Below, in pieces: positions 22,550 to 33,200 of a stretch of DNA of 64,000 nucleotides; the first letter of the stretch is position 1; the number at the start of each line of letters is the position of its first letter. The position numbers and the translations under genes are program-made. Below the pieces are notes generated by a model. That model saw only the letters and a program-made list of their open reading frames with translations, ran no database searches and was not told the origin of the DNA. Source of the DNA: Thecaphora thlaspeos (Eukaryota; Basidiomycota; Ustilaginomycetes; Urocystidales; Glomosporiaceae); the NCBI GenBank assembly GCA_900291925.1, contig UWYS01000017.1:1-64000 (forward strand), written 5' to 3'.

Positions 22550-24497
22550 TCAGTGCGCCATGATGGCATCGTCGTCGCCGCTCTCTTGGCTCTTGGCCAG
22601 GGCGACCCACGCGCCGTTGGCCAGGATCAACACGCTCCCCACCACCGAGAGCCACTCGAGCGGCGTCCCGAATAGCGTCAGCTGCCAAAATAGCGCAAAG
22701 ATGATCTGTGCGGCGCCGCGAGAAAGCCCGGGGAAAATGGGGCAATTGGGACGTTAGCAAGTGCATTTCCCGACCACACGTCGGCGCGCACGAGGGCAAG
22801 GCCGAGCAGGGGAACGTCCAACTTTCGCAACTCACCTGAAGGTACGACATGGTGGCGGCCCTAGCCGCAGTTTCGCGCTGCAGGCCCAGCGTCTGGAACA
22901 CCTGGGCGAGCAGGCTAAAGACGCCGACGCTCGTCAGCAGCATCATCGACTGGATCGAGTCCGGGATGACCATCGGCTGGCCCAGTGCGGCCATGGCGGC
23001 GAAGCTGCACACCCACGAGCAGAGGGAAAAGTAGGCGATGCTGTGGTAGGTCGATGCGCGCTTGGCGATCTTGCGCAGGCACACCCAGGCGCCGGCCATT
23101 AGCAGGACGCCGAACAGCGCGACGGCAATCCCGACGAGGCGCGCCGCTTCGCCCTCGTCGTCGTCGCCGCCCATGCCCGGCTCGCCCTCGGGCAGGTCGC
23201 CGTCGTAGGGCGGCGCCGTCTCTTGTCCCGACGGCGTCCCGAACAGGAACGACGGTCGCGCGATCAGCACGACGCCGCATAGGCTCATGAAGCCGGCCAC
23301 TTTTTCGCGCGCAGTGAAGGGCTCGCCGAGCACCGCATTGGCCAACAGACCCGTCGCGAGCGGGGCGAGGAAGGTGATGACGGTCGCATCCGAGAGCGAG
23401 AGCGACTGGAGAGCGATGTAGAGGGCGAGCGTCGAGCCAAAACCAAACATGCCGCGCGCCAGCAGCAGCATCCTCGCACCCGGCGGGCCGAGGAGGATGT
23501 GCTCGCTTCGCCCCAGCGACATCGTGATGACGCAGCCGACCCAGATGATGAGGCACTCGACGCCGACAATCTCGAGCGCGCCCAGCGCCGGCTGCTGGCT
23601 GTGCTGCTCGCGCCGCGCCGCATGGCCTTCGCGACGTTCCAGCAGGGCGACCATGAGGTTCATCGAGCTGTAGCAGACCTGCGACACGGCGATCAAAACG
23701 AGGCCGAGGTTGGTCCTCGGCTTGGTCGAGTGGCTGACGAGCGCCTCTCGCATCGTGATGGCGCTGGCCTCTGGGTCCATACGGTCGAGCGAGGGCGCAC
23801 CGTGGCCGCCGTAGTACGAAGATTGCGGGAAGCTGATGGCGTTGCCGCCGGCGCTGCCGCCACCCATCTTGGACGACGTGAGACGACCGTAGCCATGGCC
23901 GACGTAGCCGCCGCCGATGGCGCCATAGTTGGCGTGCATGCTGTGCCGGCCGCTAGCGATCGACAGGAGCGACGTCGAAGGCCGGCGGCTGCGGAACCCA
24001 TCTCCACGGCCGCCACCCTCTTCTCCATCGTCTGGATCGTCGACGTCGGTGTGGGCAAAGACGGAGCCGCGCTCAGAGATTTCGTTTTCGTAGGCCTGCT
24101 GCTGTTCCTGTGCGACGAGGTACTCGTTGGGGTGGAATATGGAGACGATGTCGGAAAAGATGCTGCGCGTTTCGTCAAGCTGGCTCTGCGTCTCGACATC
24201 GACATCGCTGCCGGTAAACGGGGGACCGGGGGCGCCGCCTCCGTCGCGGTGCGAAGAAAAGAGGCGCGGGACGCGCGTGTAGCTGAAGCCGCCGAGCTCG
24301 TCCACCTCGTCGCGCGCCTCTTCCTGGGCCAGCTTGGTGGGGAATCGCTGGTGCAGGATGGGCCGCTGTCGCTGCTGGTAGGGCGAGAGGTGGCCGGAGA
24401 CGATTAGCTCGTCGCGCGGGCGGTCTCCCGAGGTGTCTGCGGACCGCAGCTGATCGTGTTCGTCGTCGACGTTGTGGTGTGCGTTGTGGAGAGACAT
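22550..24497 (-). CDS. EamA/DMT-type multi-pass transporter (SLC35G-like)
   Basis: Two exons (24497-22836 and 22705-22550) give 605 residues, phase 0 junction after SYLQ. The first 255 or so residues are hydrophilic and probably cytosolic. About ten membrane segments follow from residue 260 (NLGLVLIAVSQVCYSSMNLM) to the end, in two EamA-like halves; DATVITFLAPLATGLLANAV and GEPFTAREKVAGFMSLCGV are typical of the drug/metabolite transporter superfamily after its first half. The last exon encodes the final helix (WLSVVGSVLILANGAWVALA). Substrate is unknown; fungal relatives are described as SLC35G/DUF6 proteins in Golgi or plasma membranes. The ATG at 24497 (MSLHNAHHN) was preferred to a longer open frame with no conserved content. 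Confidence 0.85.
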
Positions 24498-25029
24498 GGT
24501 GGTGGTGGTGGTGGTGGTGGTGGCGAGAGGCTGCGGGAGCGCGAGCGCGGAGGTGCTCTCCTTTGGAGGAGGCGTAGGCGAAGACGACGGCTTTTCCAGA
24601 AGATGCTCGATGCGCGCGCGCGGGGGTGGCAACTCTTTGTTTTTTGTGTTTTTCCTGCCGCCTTTTCCCTGCGGCCTGCAGCAGGCGGCGCGCGTCACAC
24701 GAGCAGGCCCAGCTGCGAGGTTGAGCGCGCCCGAAGCGCACCGATTCGCCCGGCGCACCACACCCGCAGCTGAACCCTGCATGCTGCTTCTTCGTCGTCC
24801 CTGCTGCTCCTCCCATGTCGCGCTCCCGCGTATCCCGCAGCATAAAGAACAGACGTGCTACAGTACTCGACCAGTACAGGCGGTCAACAACGCACGTATA
24901 GATTAGCGCAACAGCGACAAAGCGAGGAAACAGATGTCGCAATCAGAGTAACTTGAGAACCTCAAGGCAAGTGATGCAGGCTTCAACCTCGGACCCCAAG
25001 GACCATCCCGTCCATCGGTCAGAACATCG
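24498..25029. other. Intergenic region between transporter and CDC45
   Basis: 532 bp with the transporter promoter and the CDC45 3' end, both genes reading leftwards. A GTG/GGT run at about 24496-24522 lies just 5' of the transporter ATG. No gene seen. Confidence 0.5.
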
Positions 25030-27650
25030 TCAACCCTTCCTCAGCATGGTCTGACGGTTGACGTCTTCGAAGAACGTCGTCAGTTGCGCAGGTCCAAGCT
25101 CGATCGCCTTGGTCTCGAGGCGGTCGTACGTGATCTCGGCTTCCTTGCCCTCCGCCGCCTTGCCGAACGCATGTCCGAACGTGTTTGACTCCGTCTCGCC
25201 AAACGCGCTAGCTCCCACCTCGCCGACCACGACAAACTTCCTCCTCGGCGCATCGAGCGCTGCCAGGATCAGCGGAAACGGCCTCGCCTCCACCTCGACC
25301 TCGCGCTCGTCGAACGCCGCCGCGTTACCGAAGCGTCGACGTTTCTTCGCGATGATCCGCTTGCGCTCCACCTCGCCCACCACGTCCCTCAGCGCGTCCA
25401 CCAGCCACCGCGCCAGCTTCACCAGCACGTCGACGTGCGCAAACAGCTCCAGGTCCGAGCCCTCCTTCAGGATCGCGTAGCGGACGTTGCTCAGCGTCGA
25501 GATGGCGTTGCCTCGGATCAAGGCCGTCCCCCGCTGGACGATCGCCCGGTGCAGCGACTGCGAGAGGAGCAGCGAGGAGCGCAGCAGCGCGATCGACGTC
25601 GCGCCCCGGTCCAGGGCGCGGAAGGCCTCGTAGAAGTTCTTGCGCCAGATTGTGCTTCGCGCGAGGGTAGAGGGGTCCGGCTGCGTGTCGGACGGGAGCG
25701 AAACATCGCCGGCCGCGTTGATGGACGACGACGACGAGGCGCTGGGGGTCGAGAGGGACCAGAGGCGCTTTGCGTTGAACAGCTCGCTGCCACCGGCTCC
25801 GGACTCGCCCCCGACCCCGTTGCCGACCGATGAGTTGCCCAACGGTCCCGCCTCGCCGACGAACCCCATTCCGGGCACCTTCACCTCGATCTTGGTCCCA
25901 TGCGCCGCAACCAGCAGCGCCGAGAGGCCCTCGACCACGTCGGCCGCGCTGAGCGGGCTGCTGCGGAAGCCGAACCCACGGCTGAACCCGCGGTAGGTCA
26001 GGTCGGTCAGGCCGTACTCGGGCGCCATCTGCTCCATCTTCCGCACCAGCGTCCGGCGCAGGTCGAGCGACATGTGCGGAAAGTGCTGGCGGCATTCGCT
26101 TAGGCTGAAGCCCATCTTGGCCATCAGGCTGCGCAGCTTCGAGTCGCCGTTCTTGCCCCACGTCCCGATCTTGGAGGCGACGTAGGCCGTGTGCTTCATC
26201 GCAGTCTCGAGCGACCAGTGGCGGTAGAGGATGAAGCGCAGCTCCGACGGCTGCACGCGGATCGCGGCGTCGTCGGGGTCGGGGTCGCCCGAGGGCTTGC
26301 CGTGCAAGAGGGCGGCGGCCGCCGGGTTGGTTCTCGCGCCGTTGCCGGCCGCAGTAACGGCCGACTCGGCCGACCAGGGATCTGTTCCGCCTGCGATTCC
26401 GCCAGTGGTCGAGGAGGGCTCGATGGCGTGGACCTCGGAGGCGTAGGCGGCGGCAAAGGCGTCGTAGGTGTCGCTCGAGATGGACGACGAGAGATACTGG
26501 AAGGTGAGGCCGAGGATGGCGAGCCAGAGGCCGTCGCGACCGCCTCGCCCGAGCTTGTCGGCGAGCAAGTACATCATGCCGGCGACCGACATGCCGACGC
26601 TGGTGCCGCGGTCGTAGTAGCGAAGCAGCACGTTGCGCAGGCGCCGACGATCCACCTCGCCCAGCTGAACCGGTCGGTCAGGCCTACTCTGACGTCGATG
26701 GCGGTCCTTTAGTCTCTTCTCGATGCGCTGCGTCTTTCCATGGGACCGCTGCCGAGGTACGATGAGCGATGATGCACAGGTCGAAGGCGTGAAGACGGGC
26801 GGTCAGTGCCAGTCTCGAGGGGGACCGCCGGCTAAGCGGCGGCAAGGCGGGTAAGCAGGCGCATGGAACTCACAGCATTGCTTGCATCATTGTCGTCCTG
26901 GTCGTCGTCGCCATTGTCGCTGTCGTCGCTGCTCGCTCGGGAAGAAGAGGGTGAAGCACGCCTCCGCCTTTTTCTCCCCTGGCGCTGGCGTGACGCGCTA
27001 CCGCCGTCGCGACCGTTGTCATCGCTGTCATCGTCATCTTGAGACCCCTTGTCATCGTCATCGTCGCCGTCGCTGGCGCTGCCACTGCGGCTGCTGTGAT
27101 CGCTGTCGCTATCGGCGTCGTCTACGTCAAACTCGAGCTTTTCGAAAGCGTCCCTCTCTCCTCCGGGGCGGCTGAGCTTTTCGTCGATCTCGCCGTCGTC
27201 CCAGATCCATATGCGCTGGTTGATCTCGGTGGTTGCAAAGAGAGACTCGATGTTCCATGGTCTGTGGCTGTCGATTACGTGGAGGGTGCAGGCGGGGGGC
27301 AGGGGTACGAGCGAAGGGAGCTCGAGAGCGGAGCCGAGGTTGACCATGACGATGGAGCGGATATCATCGTTGCCGCGGACGTCCTGTGCGATGACGTTTA
27401 TGAGCTCTGTGAAGCCGTTGACGGGCACGATGCGGTGCGGGATGTCGTCCTCGTTGAGGAGGGAGGTGAGGATGCGCGCTGCGCAGAGGGCGTCTACGTC
27501 GGGCGCTACGAGGAGGAGGACAGAGGAGGCGGACGACGAGGCGGCAGTGCGCGATGCGGTGCGTATGCGGTGGTAGGCGTGGGTGTAGTCGATGCGCCGC
27601 GACGAAGGACCCGCCTGTGGCGCGGTGCTGGGCGACGAGACGATGACCAT
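25030..27650 (-). CDS. CDC45: DNA replication initiation factor Cdc45
   Basis: Two exons (27650-26874 and 26748-25030) give 831 residues, phase 0 junction. Cdc45 is the DHH-related subunit of the CMG replicative helicase with Mcm2-7 and GINS in the nucleus. The N-terminal part has the conserved VLLLVAPDVDALCAARILTS, VPVNGFTELINVI and LHVIDSHRPWNIESLF. A long Asp/Ser/Lys/Arg-rich insertion follows at about 170-265, as in other Cdc45 proteins. The second exon has YYDRGTSVGMSVAGMMYLLA, LWLAILGLTFQYL and the C-terminal MGFSLSECRQHFPHMSLDLR and YGLTDLTYRGFSRGFGFRSS blocks. Length is somewhat above yeast (650), mostly from the insertion and linkers. Confidence 0.96.
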
Positions 27651-28255
27651 GGTGTGGTCGGGGTCGTGGCGGGATGTGCGAGACGGGCCGCTGTGGATGC
27701 TCTGGGTGGTAGATTAGAGGGGATAGGGTGAGGTACAGCCTCTATGGCAGTGGCGGTAGTGTTGTATCGAGAAGGATGTTGGAGCGAGGGTATCGAGGTG
27801 CAGGAGGAGGAGGAAGAGGAGGCCCGAGGAAAGGCTGGAGGGAAGGGAGGGGAGGGGGAGGGGAGCTGATGGTGGCGGCCAAGAGCTGATGAGCCTCCTG
27901 GCCCAAGAAAAGGCGAGGCCCGAAGCAACACGTCCCATTTCGCCCTCGGCTTGGCCCCACCACGCGACGCGCTTCCCACCCCACATTCGCTCTCGCGCTG
28001 AGTGGTCCAGCCAGTCTCGCCCGAGAGAGAGAGAGGGGCCTTCGCTGGCAACACAAATTGGGGAATCGGCGACACGGCCTGTCCAGCGCCCGCTGGCGGC
28101 GCACTGGCCAGCACGCAGCGCAGCGCAGAAGAGCGGCCAGACAATCTTCTTGACTTGCCCTCTTCCACCCTCTTCCTCCCCCTCACCCTCCCACCACACC
28201 ACACCACACCATCAGCATCACCATCCCCCTCCTCCTCCTCGGACCCCCCAACACG
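27651..28255. promoter_or_regulatory. Divergent promoter CDC45 / OST1
   Basis: 605 bp between divergent start codons, CT-rich on the plus strand close to the OST1 ATG. No further element identified. Confidence 0.5.
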
Positions 28256-29842
28256 ATGCTATCACGCTCCCTCCCGCTGCTCATAGCAGCAGCAGTGGCA
28301 GCAGCTCTCTCCTCTCCCTCGGCCGCATCCGTCCTCCCCTCGTCCTCGGACTGGACCAACCTCAACTACGACAAACAGATCTCCCTCGCCGGTTCCGTCT
28401 CGCACCTCGTCACGGCCGTCACGCTCCTGTCCAACCTCGCGCACCGCCAGGTGGACGGCTCGCAGGCCGCACAGCTCTACTACTTCTCCCTCGCCGCCGA
28501 CGAGGCCAACGCCGCATCGTGGCTCCGCGCCACCCTGCGCTCCGCCTCCTCCAGCCCCATCGCCGCGTCCGGCGTCGTGTCCGCCGATCTTCGACCCGTG
28601 CTCGAAGTCACCCCGCTCGGCCCCATCGACGGAGACAACGAGACCCACCTCTTCTCCGTCCCCGTACCCGTCGCTGCGTTTGCTCAGCCGCACCCGCCCG
28701 CCGGCTCGGCCAAGGACGACGCGCTCATCCTCACGCTCGAGGCGACGCTCAACCACGTCTCCAAGCCGCTCCCCGCTAGCATCAAGCAGACCGAGTCCCA
28801 GTTCCTCGTCTGGACTGGCGACGCCGCCATCCGCTCGCCCTACCCAACCAATGCGGGGCGCATCAAGATCAAGTCGCCCAACCCGCGCATCGTCTCGTTC
28901 GAGCCGAACGGCGAGGGCACCACCAAGGCCGGCTCGACTGTCACCTACGGGCCCTTCACCTCCGTCTCGCCCTACGCGCCGCGCTCGACCATCCAGCGCG
29001 GCAAGGTGCACTACCAACACGACCAACCCGTCATCTCGCTCGTCGACCTGCAGCGCACCGTCGAGATCTCGCACTGGGGCGACAACATGGCCATCGAGGA
29101 TCGCGTCTGGCTGCGCAACGACGGAGCGGAGCTGAAGGGACACTTTTCGCGCATCGACCACCAGATGTCGAGCTTCTACAAGCAGAGCGCCGCGAGCCAC
29201 GCACTTACCACGCTCTCGATGCACCTTCCGCCGGGCGCGCGCGACGCCTACTTTACCGACCAGATAGGCAACGTATCCACCTCGCACTTCCGACCGGTTG
29301 CGGCGACGTCGCAGCCTCCCGTGACGCCGCTGAACCTGCTCCCGCCCAGTCGAGCGAGTCTGCTCGAACTCCAACCGAGGTTCCCCCTCCTGGGCGGTTG
29401 GAACTACAGCTTCGTCGTCGGCTTCAACCTGCCGCTTTCCAAGGGAGGATGGCTCAAGACACTCCCTCCTTCCTCGTCTTCCTCCGGCAAAGTCTATTCC
29501 GCCGCCATACCATTCCTCACACCGATCACAGACGTTTCAATCGACTACGCGACCCTCTCCATCGTCCTTCCCGAAGGAGCCGAACCCATATCCATCTCTC
29601 TCCCCTTCCCCGTCGACGAGCAAGAAGAAAAAATGACCAAAACATACCTCGACACGAGGGGAAGGAAGACGATCGTCCTCCGTCGCAAGAGGAACAGTGA
29701 AAAAATGGGACAACTCGTCTATGTAGAGTATCAGTTGGATACTTGGCGGCATCTCAGCAAGGTTATCGCCGTTGGTAGTGCAGCTGCTATGTTGTTTGGT
29801 TTAGCTGTTGTAGCTAGGAGGGTGGAGTATAGGATTAAGTGA
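28256..29842 (+). CDS. OST1: Oligosaccharyltransferase subunit Ost1 (ribophorin I)
   Basis: Single exon, 528 residues, close to the usual 450-600. Ost1 is a type I membrane subunit of the ER oligosaccharyltransferase that transfers glycans to nascent asparagines. A signal peptide spans about 1-25 (SLPLLIAAAVAAALSSPSAA). The luminal domain contains the family motifs SFEPNGEGTTKAGSTVTYGP, RTVEISHWGDNMAIED and GARDAYFTDQIGNVSTSHFR. One membrane helix lies near the C-terminus (IAVGSAAAMLFGLAVVA) before a short cytosolic tail RRVEYRIK. Confidence 0.97.
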   Translation: MLSRSLPLLIAAAVAAALSSPSAASVLPSSSDWTNLNYDKQISLAGSVSHLVTAVTLLSNLAHRQVDGSQAAQLYYFSLAADEANAASWLRATLRSASSSPIAASGVVSADLRPVLEVTPLGPIDGDNETHLFSVPVPVAAFAQPHPPAGSAKDDALILTLEATLNHVSKPLPASIKQTESQFLVWTGDAAIRSPYPTNAGRIKIKSPNPRIVSFEPNGEGTTKAGSTVTYGPFTSVSPYAPRSTIQRGKVHYQHDQPVISLVDLQRTVEISHWGDNMAIEDRVWLRNDGAELKGHFSRIDHQMSSFYKQSAASHALTTLSMHLPPGARDAYFTDQIGNVSTSHFRPVAATSQPPVTPLNLLPPSRASLLELQPRFPLLGGWNYSFVVGFNLPLSKGGWLKTLPPSSSSSGKVYSAAIPFLTPITDVSIDYATLSIVLPEGAEPISISLPFPVDEQEEKMTKTYLDTRGRKTIVLRRKRNSEKMGQLVYVEYQLDTWRHLSKVIAVGSAAAMLFGLAVVARRVEYRIK

Positions 29843-30298
29843 GATGACAATGGAGAAATTTTTTTTTTGAAAGGAGGGACACGAAAGGGGAGGGGAGAGA
29901 AGTGAGATTTTTGAAACATGCTGGCGACTTGTTCCCCTCTTGAAGAACGAAATAGATTATTAGGCTTTTTTTTTTTTTTTTACTACGATTTTATTTGAGT
30001 TGAGCCACAGAGTCGTGTATCTTGAGAGTGGACTTGGCACTTCGTTCGAGCGACAAAATCGACCAATCCTCCTCCCCCCAAAGACGATGCCAAAGACGAT
30101 GCACTAAGCGTGCAGGGACGAACCGCACCACTCGTCAGACTCGTCAAACCGTATCTCGCCATTGCCTTGATCGCAAACCTCCCTTTCGAAGTTGCTTCGA
30201 GAGCTATCCAGAGACCCCGCATCGATCGTCGTGTGTCGTAGATAGGCAAAAAATAATAATCTCTCGTCTTTCCCCTGACAGTGTGACCGAGTCGCATC
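29843..30298. other. Convergent 3' intergenic region
   Basis: 456 bp between the 3' ends of OST1 (plus) and the Zn2Cys6 regulator (minus). T-runs at about 29859-29867 and 29967-29981 are unusual in this GC-rich window and probably mark 3' UTR sequence. Confidence 0.5.
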
Positions 30299-33200
30299 TT
30301 AGCCAAACAATCGACCCATCTGATCCATGATTGGATCTCCGCCGTCTAGAGCGAAAAAGTCCAGGTCTGACTGTCGTTCCGAATCCACGAAACAATGCTT
30401 TAAAGGATCAGTAGCGTCAACCAGGAGCTTTAAAAAAAAGCAATCGAGGGGGAGAGGGACAAAGGAGGGGGAAGCGCTCACCATCATCCAGGCCCAATGT
30501 TTGTCAAGTCCCTCTTGTCCTCCCTGTCCTGGTCCTGCATTCTGCCCGCTACCACCAGGGACCGCTCCCGTTCCCATGCCTATTCCCTCGACATTGCCGT
30601 TTCCGAGACCCTGCATCTGCGCCTGGTGCGGGGCAAACATCTCATGTTGTTGCTGTTGCTGTTGCTGTTGCTGCGGATGGGCAGCAAAACCTGCCGCCAT
30701 CCCACCCGTCCCACCGATAAGGCCCGGATGAAAGTGCATGTTACTGCTGTACCTCTGCGACGCCGTCGTAGCCTGGCCGCCCAACCGGCCTGTCCGCGCC
30801 GAGGCAGTGACAGAGGCAGCGACAACGCTGCCAGGATGCGAATTGGGGAACGGCGCGGCGAGGTGAGAAGGTTGGCCCACCTCGCCCCCGAACGCTTCAA
30901 ACGCCGAACCACTATCACTGCTCGCGCCCGCCTGCGTCGCCGTTGTCGCATTGGTAGTGGTGGAGGAGCGAGGTTCCGGCAGATGCGTGAGACCCGTCGA
31001 ATCGTCTCGCGGACCGAAACCACCGCCGCCGCCGCCATCAGGGGCAGTCGCGACGGAAGACGGTACGACGATCCAGTCGACGCGGTCCAAGACGCCCTCG
31101 AGGAACTCGGCATACTTTTTCGCTGCTGTCCGCTCAAGCAGTGTCGGGCTGCGGTTGATGGGAGCCTCGCTGATCTCGTGAAGCACCTTTGCGATCCTGC
31201 GCGCCTGGTCAGCGACTTGATGCGGTTGGACAAAGGGGAGGTGCGAGGCGCGACGGCACAGGTCGAGCGCAAAGACCTGCGAGCGCGCAGCCGAGGGGGA
31301 GGGCAGTACCAATCGCGTCAGTGCGATGACCTGGCGGAGGAGAAGGGGAAGCAGGGAGCTAGCAGAGGGACCTACCGCGCAGTAGACGGCCGAGACGATC
31401 GATGTATTCGGGATCCGCGACATGTAGCCACGCTGGGACCGCTCGGCAAACACGCTCATATAGCCCGTGGCCGACGAATAGCAGTGGCGGTAGAGGAGCG
31501 AGATCTGCTCGCTTACGTCGACGGTGTACCTGATCGGCAAAGGGAGCGAGTAGGTGACGAGCGCCGCATAGTCGAGGTAGAGTGGGCCGATGATCTGCAA
31601 GGGCGTCGGGTTCTCCGAGGTTGACGACGACTGCGAGACGCTGCCGCTGAGCCAGCGGTCCTCCCACCGCTTCATGTCCATGCGCACCGAGTTGCGGAAG
31701 AACTCAAGCTGAAGGACGAGATGCTGCGTCTCTTCGTGGCTCAGCGCGGGGGTCGCGGGCTGTGAGGAGCTTCCAGTGCCGTTGCCGCTGCCGCTGTCGA
31801 TGCCTGCCGCCGCACCCGATGAAGCGGACCCGAGCTTTTCCTTGCCGTCTTTGTCCAGTAGACCGCCTGCGCCACCACTGTCCGCGTCAGTCCGCATCGG
31901 ACCCAGCCTCGCCGTCAGGCTGCGGAGGATGTGGGTGTTGAAGTGATCTGAGTGAATCGCCATGATGCGTCGGAGCTCCACGAAAGCCACCAGCGTCTCG
32001 TCCTGCGGCAGCGCATACTGCTGCCGGTGCCAGCTCGAGCACATGGTGATCACGCCGTCCTCACTGAGGTGGAAGCGCTGGCCCGTCTGCGAAGCGAGCG
32101 TCTTTTCAAAGATCCAGATGTTGAGCCAGAGGCGCTCCGTGTTGCGGAGCTGGCGCTGGTAGTGCTCCTGCTTGTGCACCGCGGGCGTCGAAAACGAATA
32201 GCAGCAGAGGTTGCAGCCCAGCTCGGTCGCGATCCGAATCGCCGTCCCAAGGTAGGCCCACGTCTGATCCGCCATGGCGCTGTGCGACATCGGCTGGTAC
32301 GCCGCAAGCACGAGAAAGGCCTGTGCCATCTCGACGTTTTTGTAGTCGCCGCACATGATCGCCGGCATCATGTCGTCAACGTGCCGCCGAAGCGCCGCCG
32401 CGAGCGCACGGCCGTCGCCGCCTGCGCCACCGTCGCTGCCAAACTCGGCGGCTGTGGCGCAGAGGACGGTCAGTAGAAAGGCCGAGTGCTTGCGGACGTA
32501 GGCGACGGTCGAGAGGTGCGGGTCGAAAATGTGCACGTATGTGCCACCAATTTCGGCATAGAACGACTCGACGAGGCGCTCCGCCTGGTCAGCTGTCAAG
32601 AGGCCGATGTCGACCGGGTCAAACTCAGGCCGGTTGTCGTAGACCGGATGGAAGGCGCCGCGCGAAAAGTAGGTGCTGGCCCAGTCCTGTGCACGTCTGT
32701 CCTTGTCCCCGTCTGCATCGCTGCCGTCTACGGCGAACTTGTCGTCGGCGGTTGCGGTCTGTCGGGCGCCTTTGCCCTTCCGCCCCTTGCCGTCCTTGCC
32801 GGATGCGACGTCAGCGGCGCCTCTGTCGTTTCCGGCTTCTGGCAGCCCGTGGGCCGATCTCAGCCCCTGGCGATGGCGGTCACCGCCGGAGACCGCCTCT
32901 TCGAGCGCTGAGCGGCCGCCGCTGCCTCCATCGCGGAACCTTTGGTCGTCGCTGCTGGCCTGTGCGAGGAGCTTGAGCGGGTTCGAGAGGGTCCGAATCT
33001 CGTCGTCGACGCGCGCGACGCTGGCTCGGTCCTCGAAGTCGACCAGCATGTTGAAGTCGGACTTGGGGCGGGTCGCGCTGGCGTCGAGCAACGGCCGGAG
33101 CAGGCTAAGTCCGGCGGGGCTTGCAGAGCGGTGATCGTGGTCGCGATGACAGCAGAACGAGCCGGAGCGGAGCCTTTGTGGCGCTACAGGAGCATGCCGG

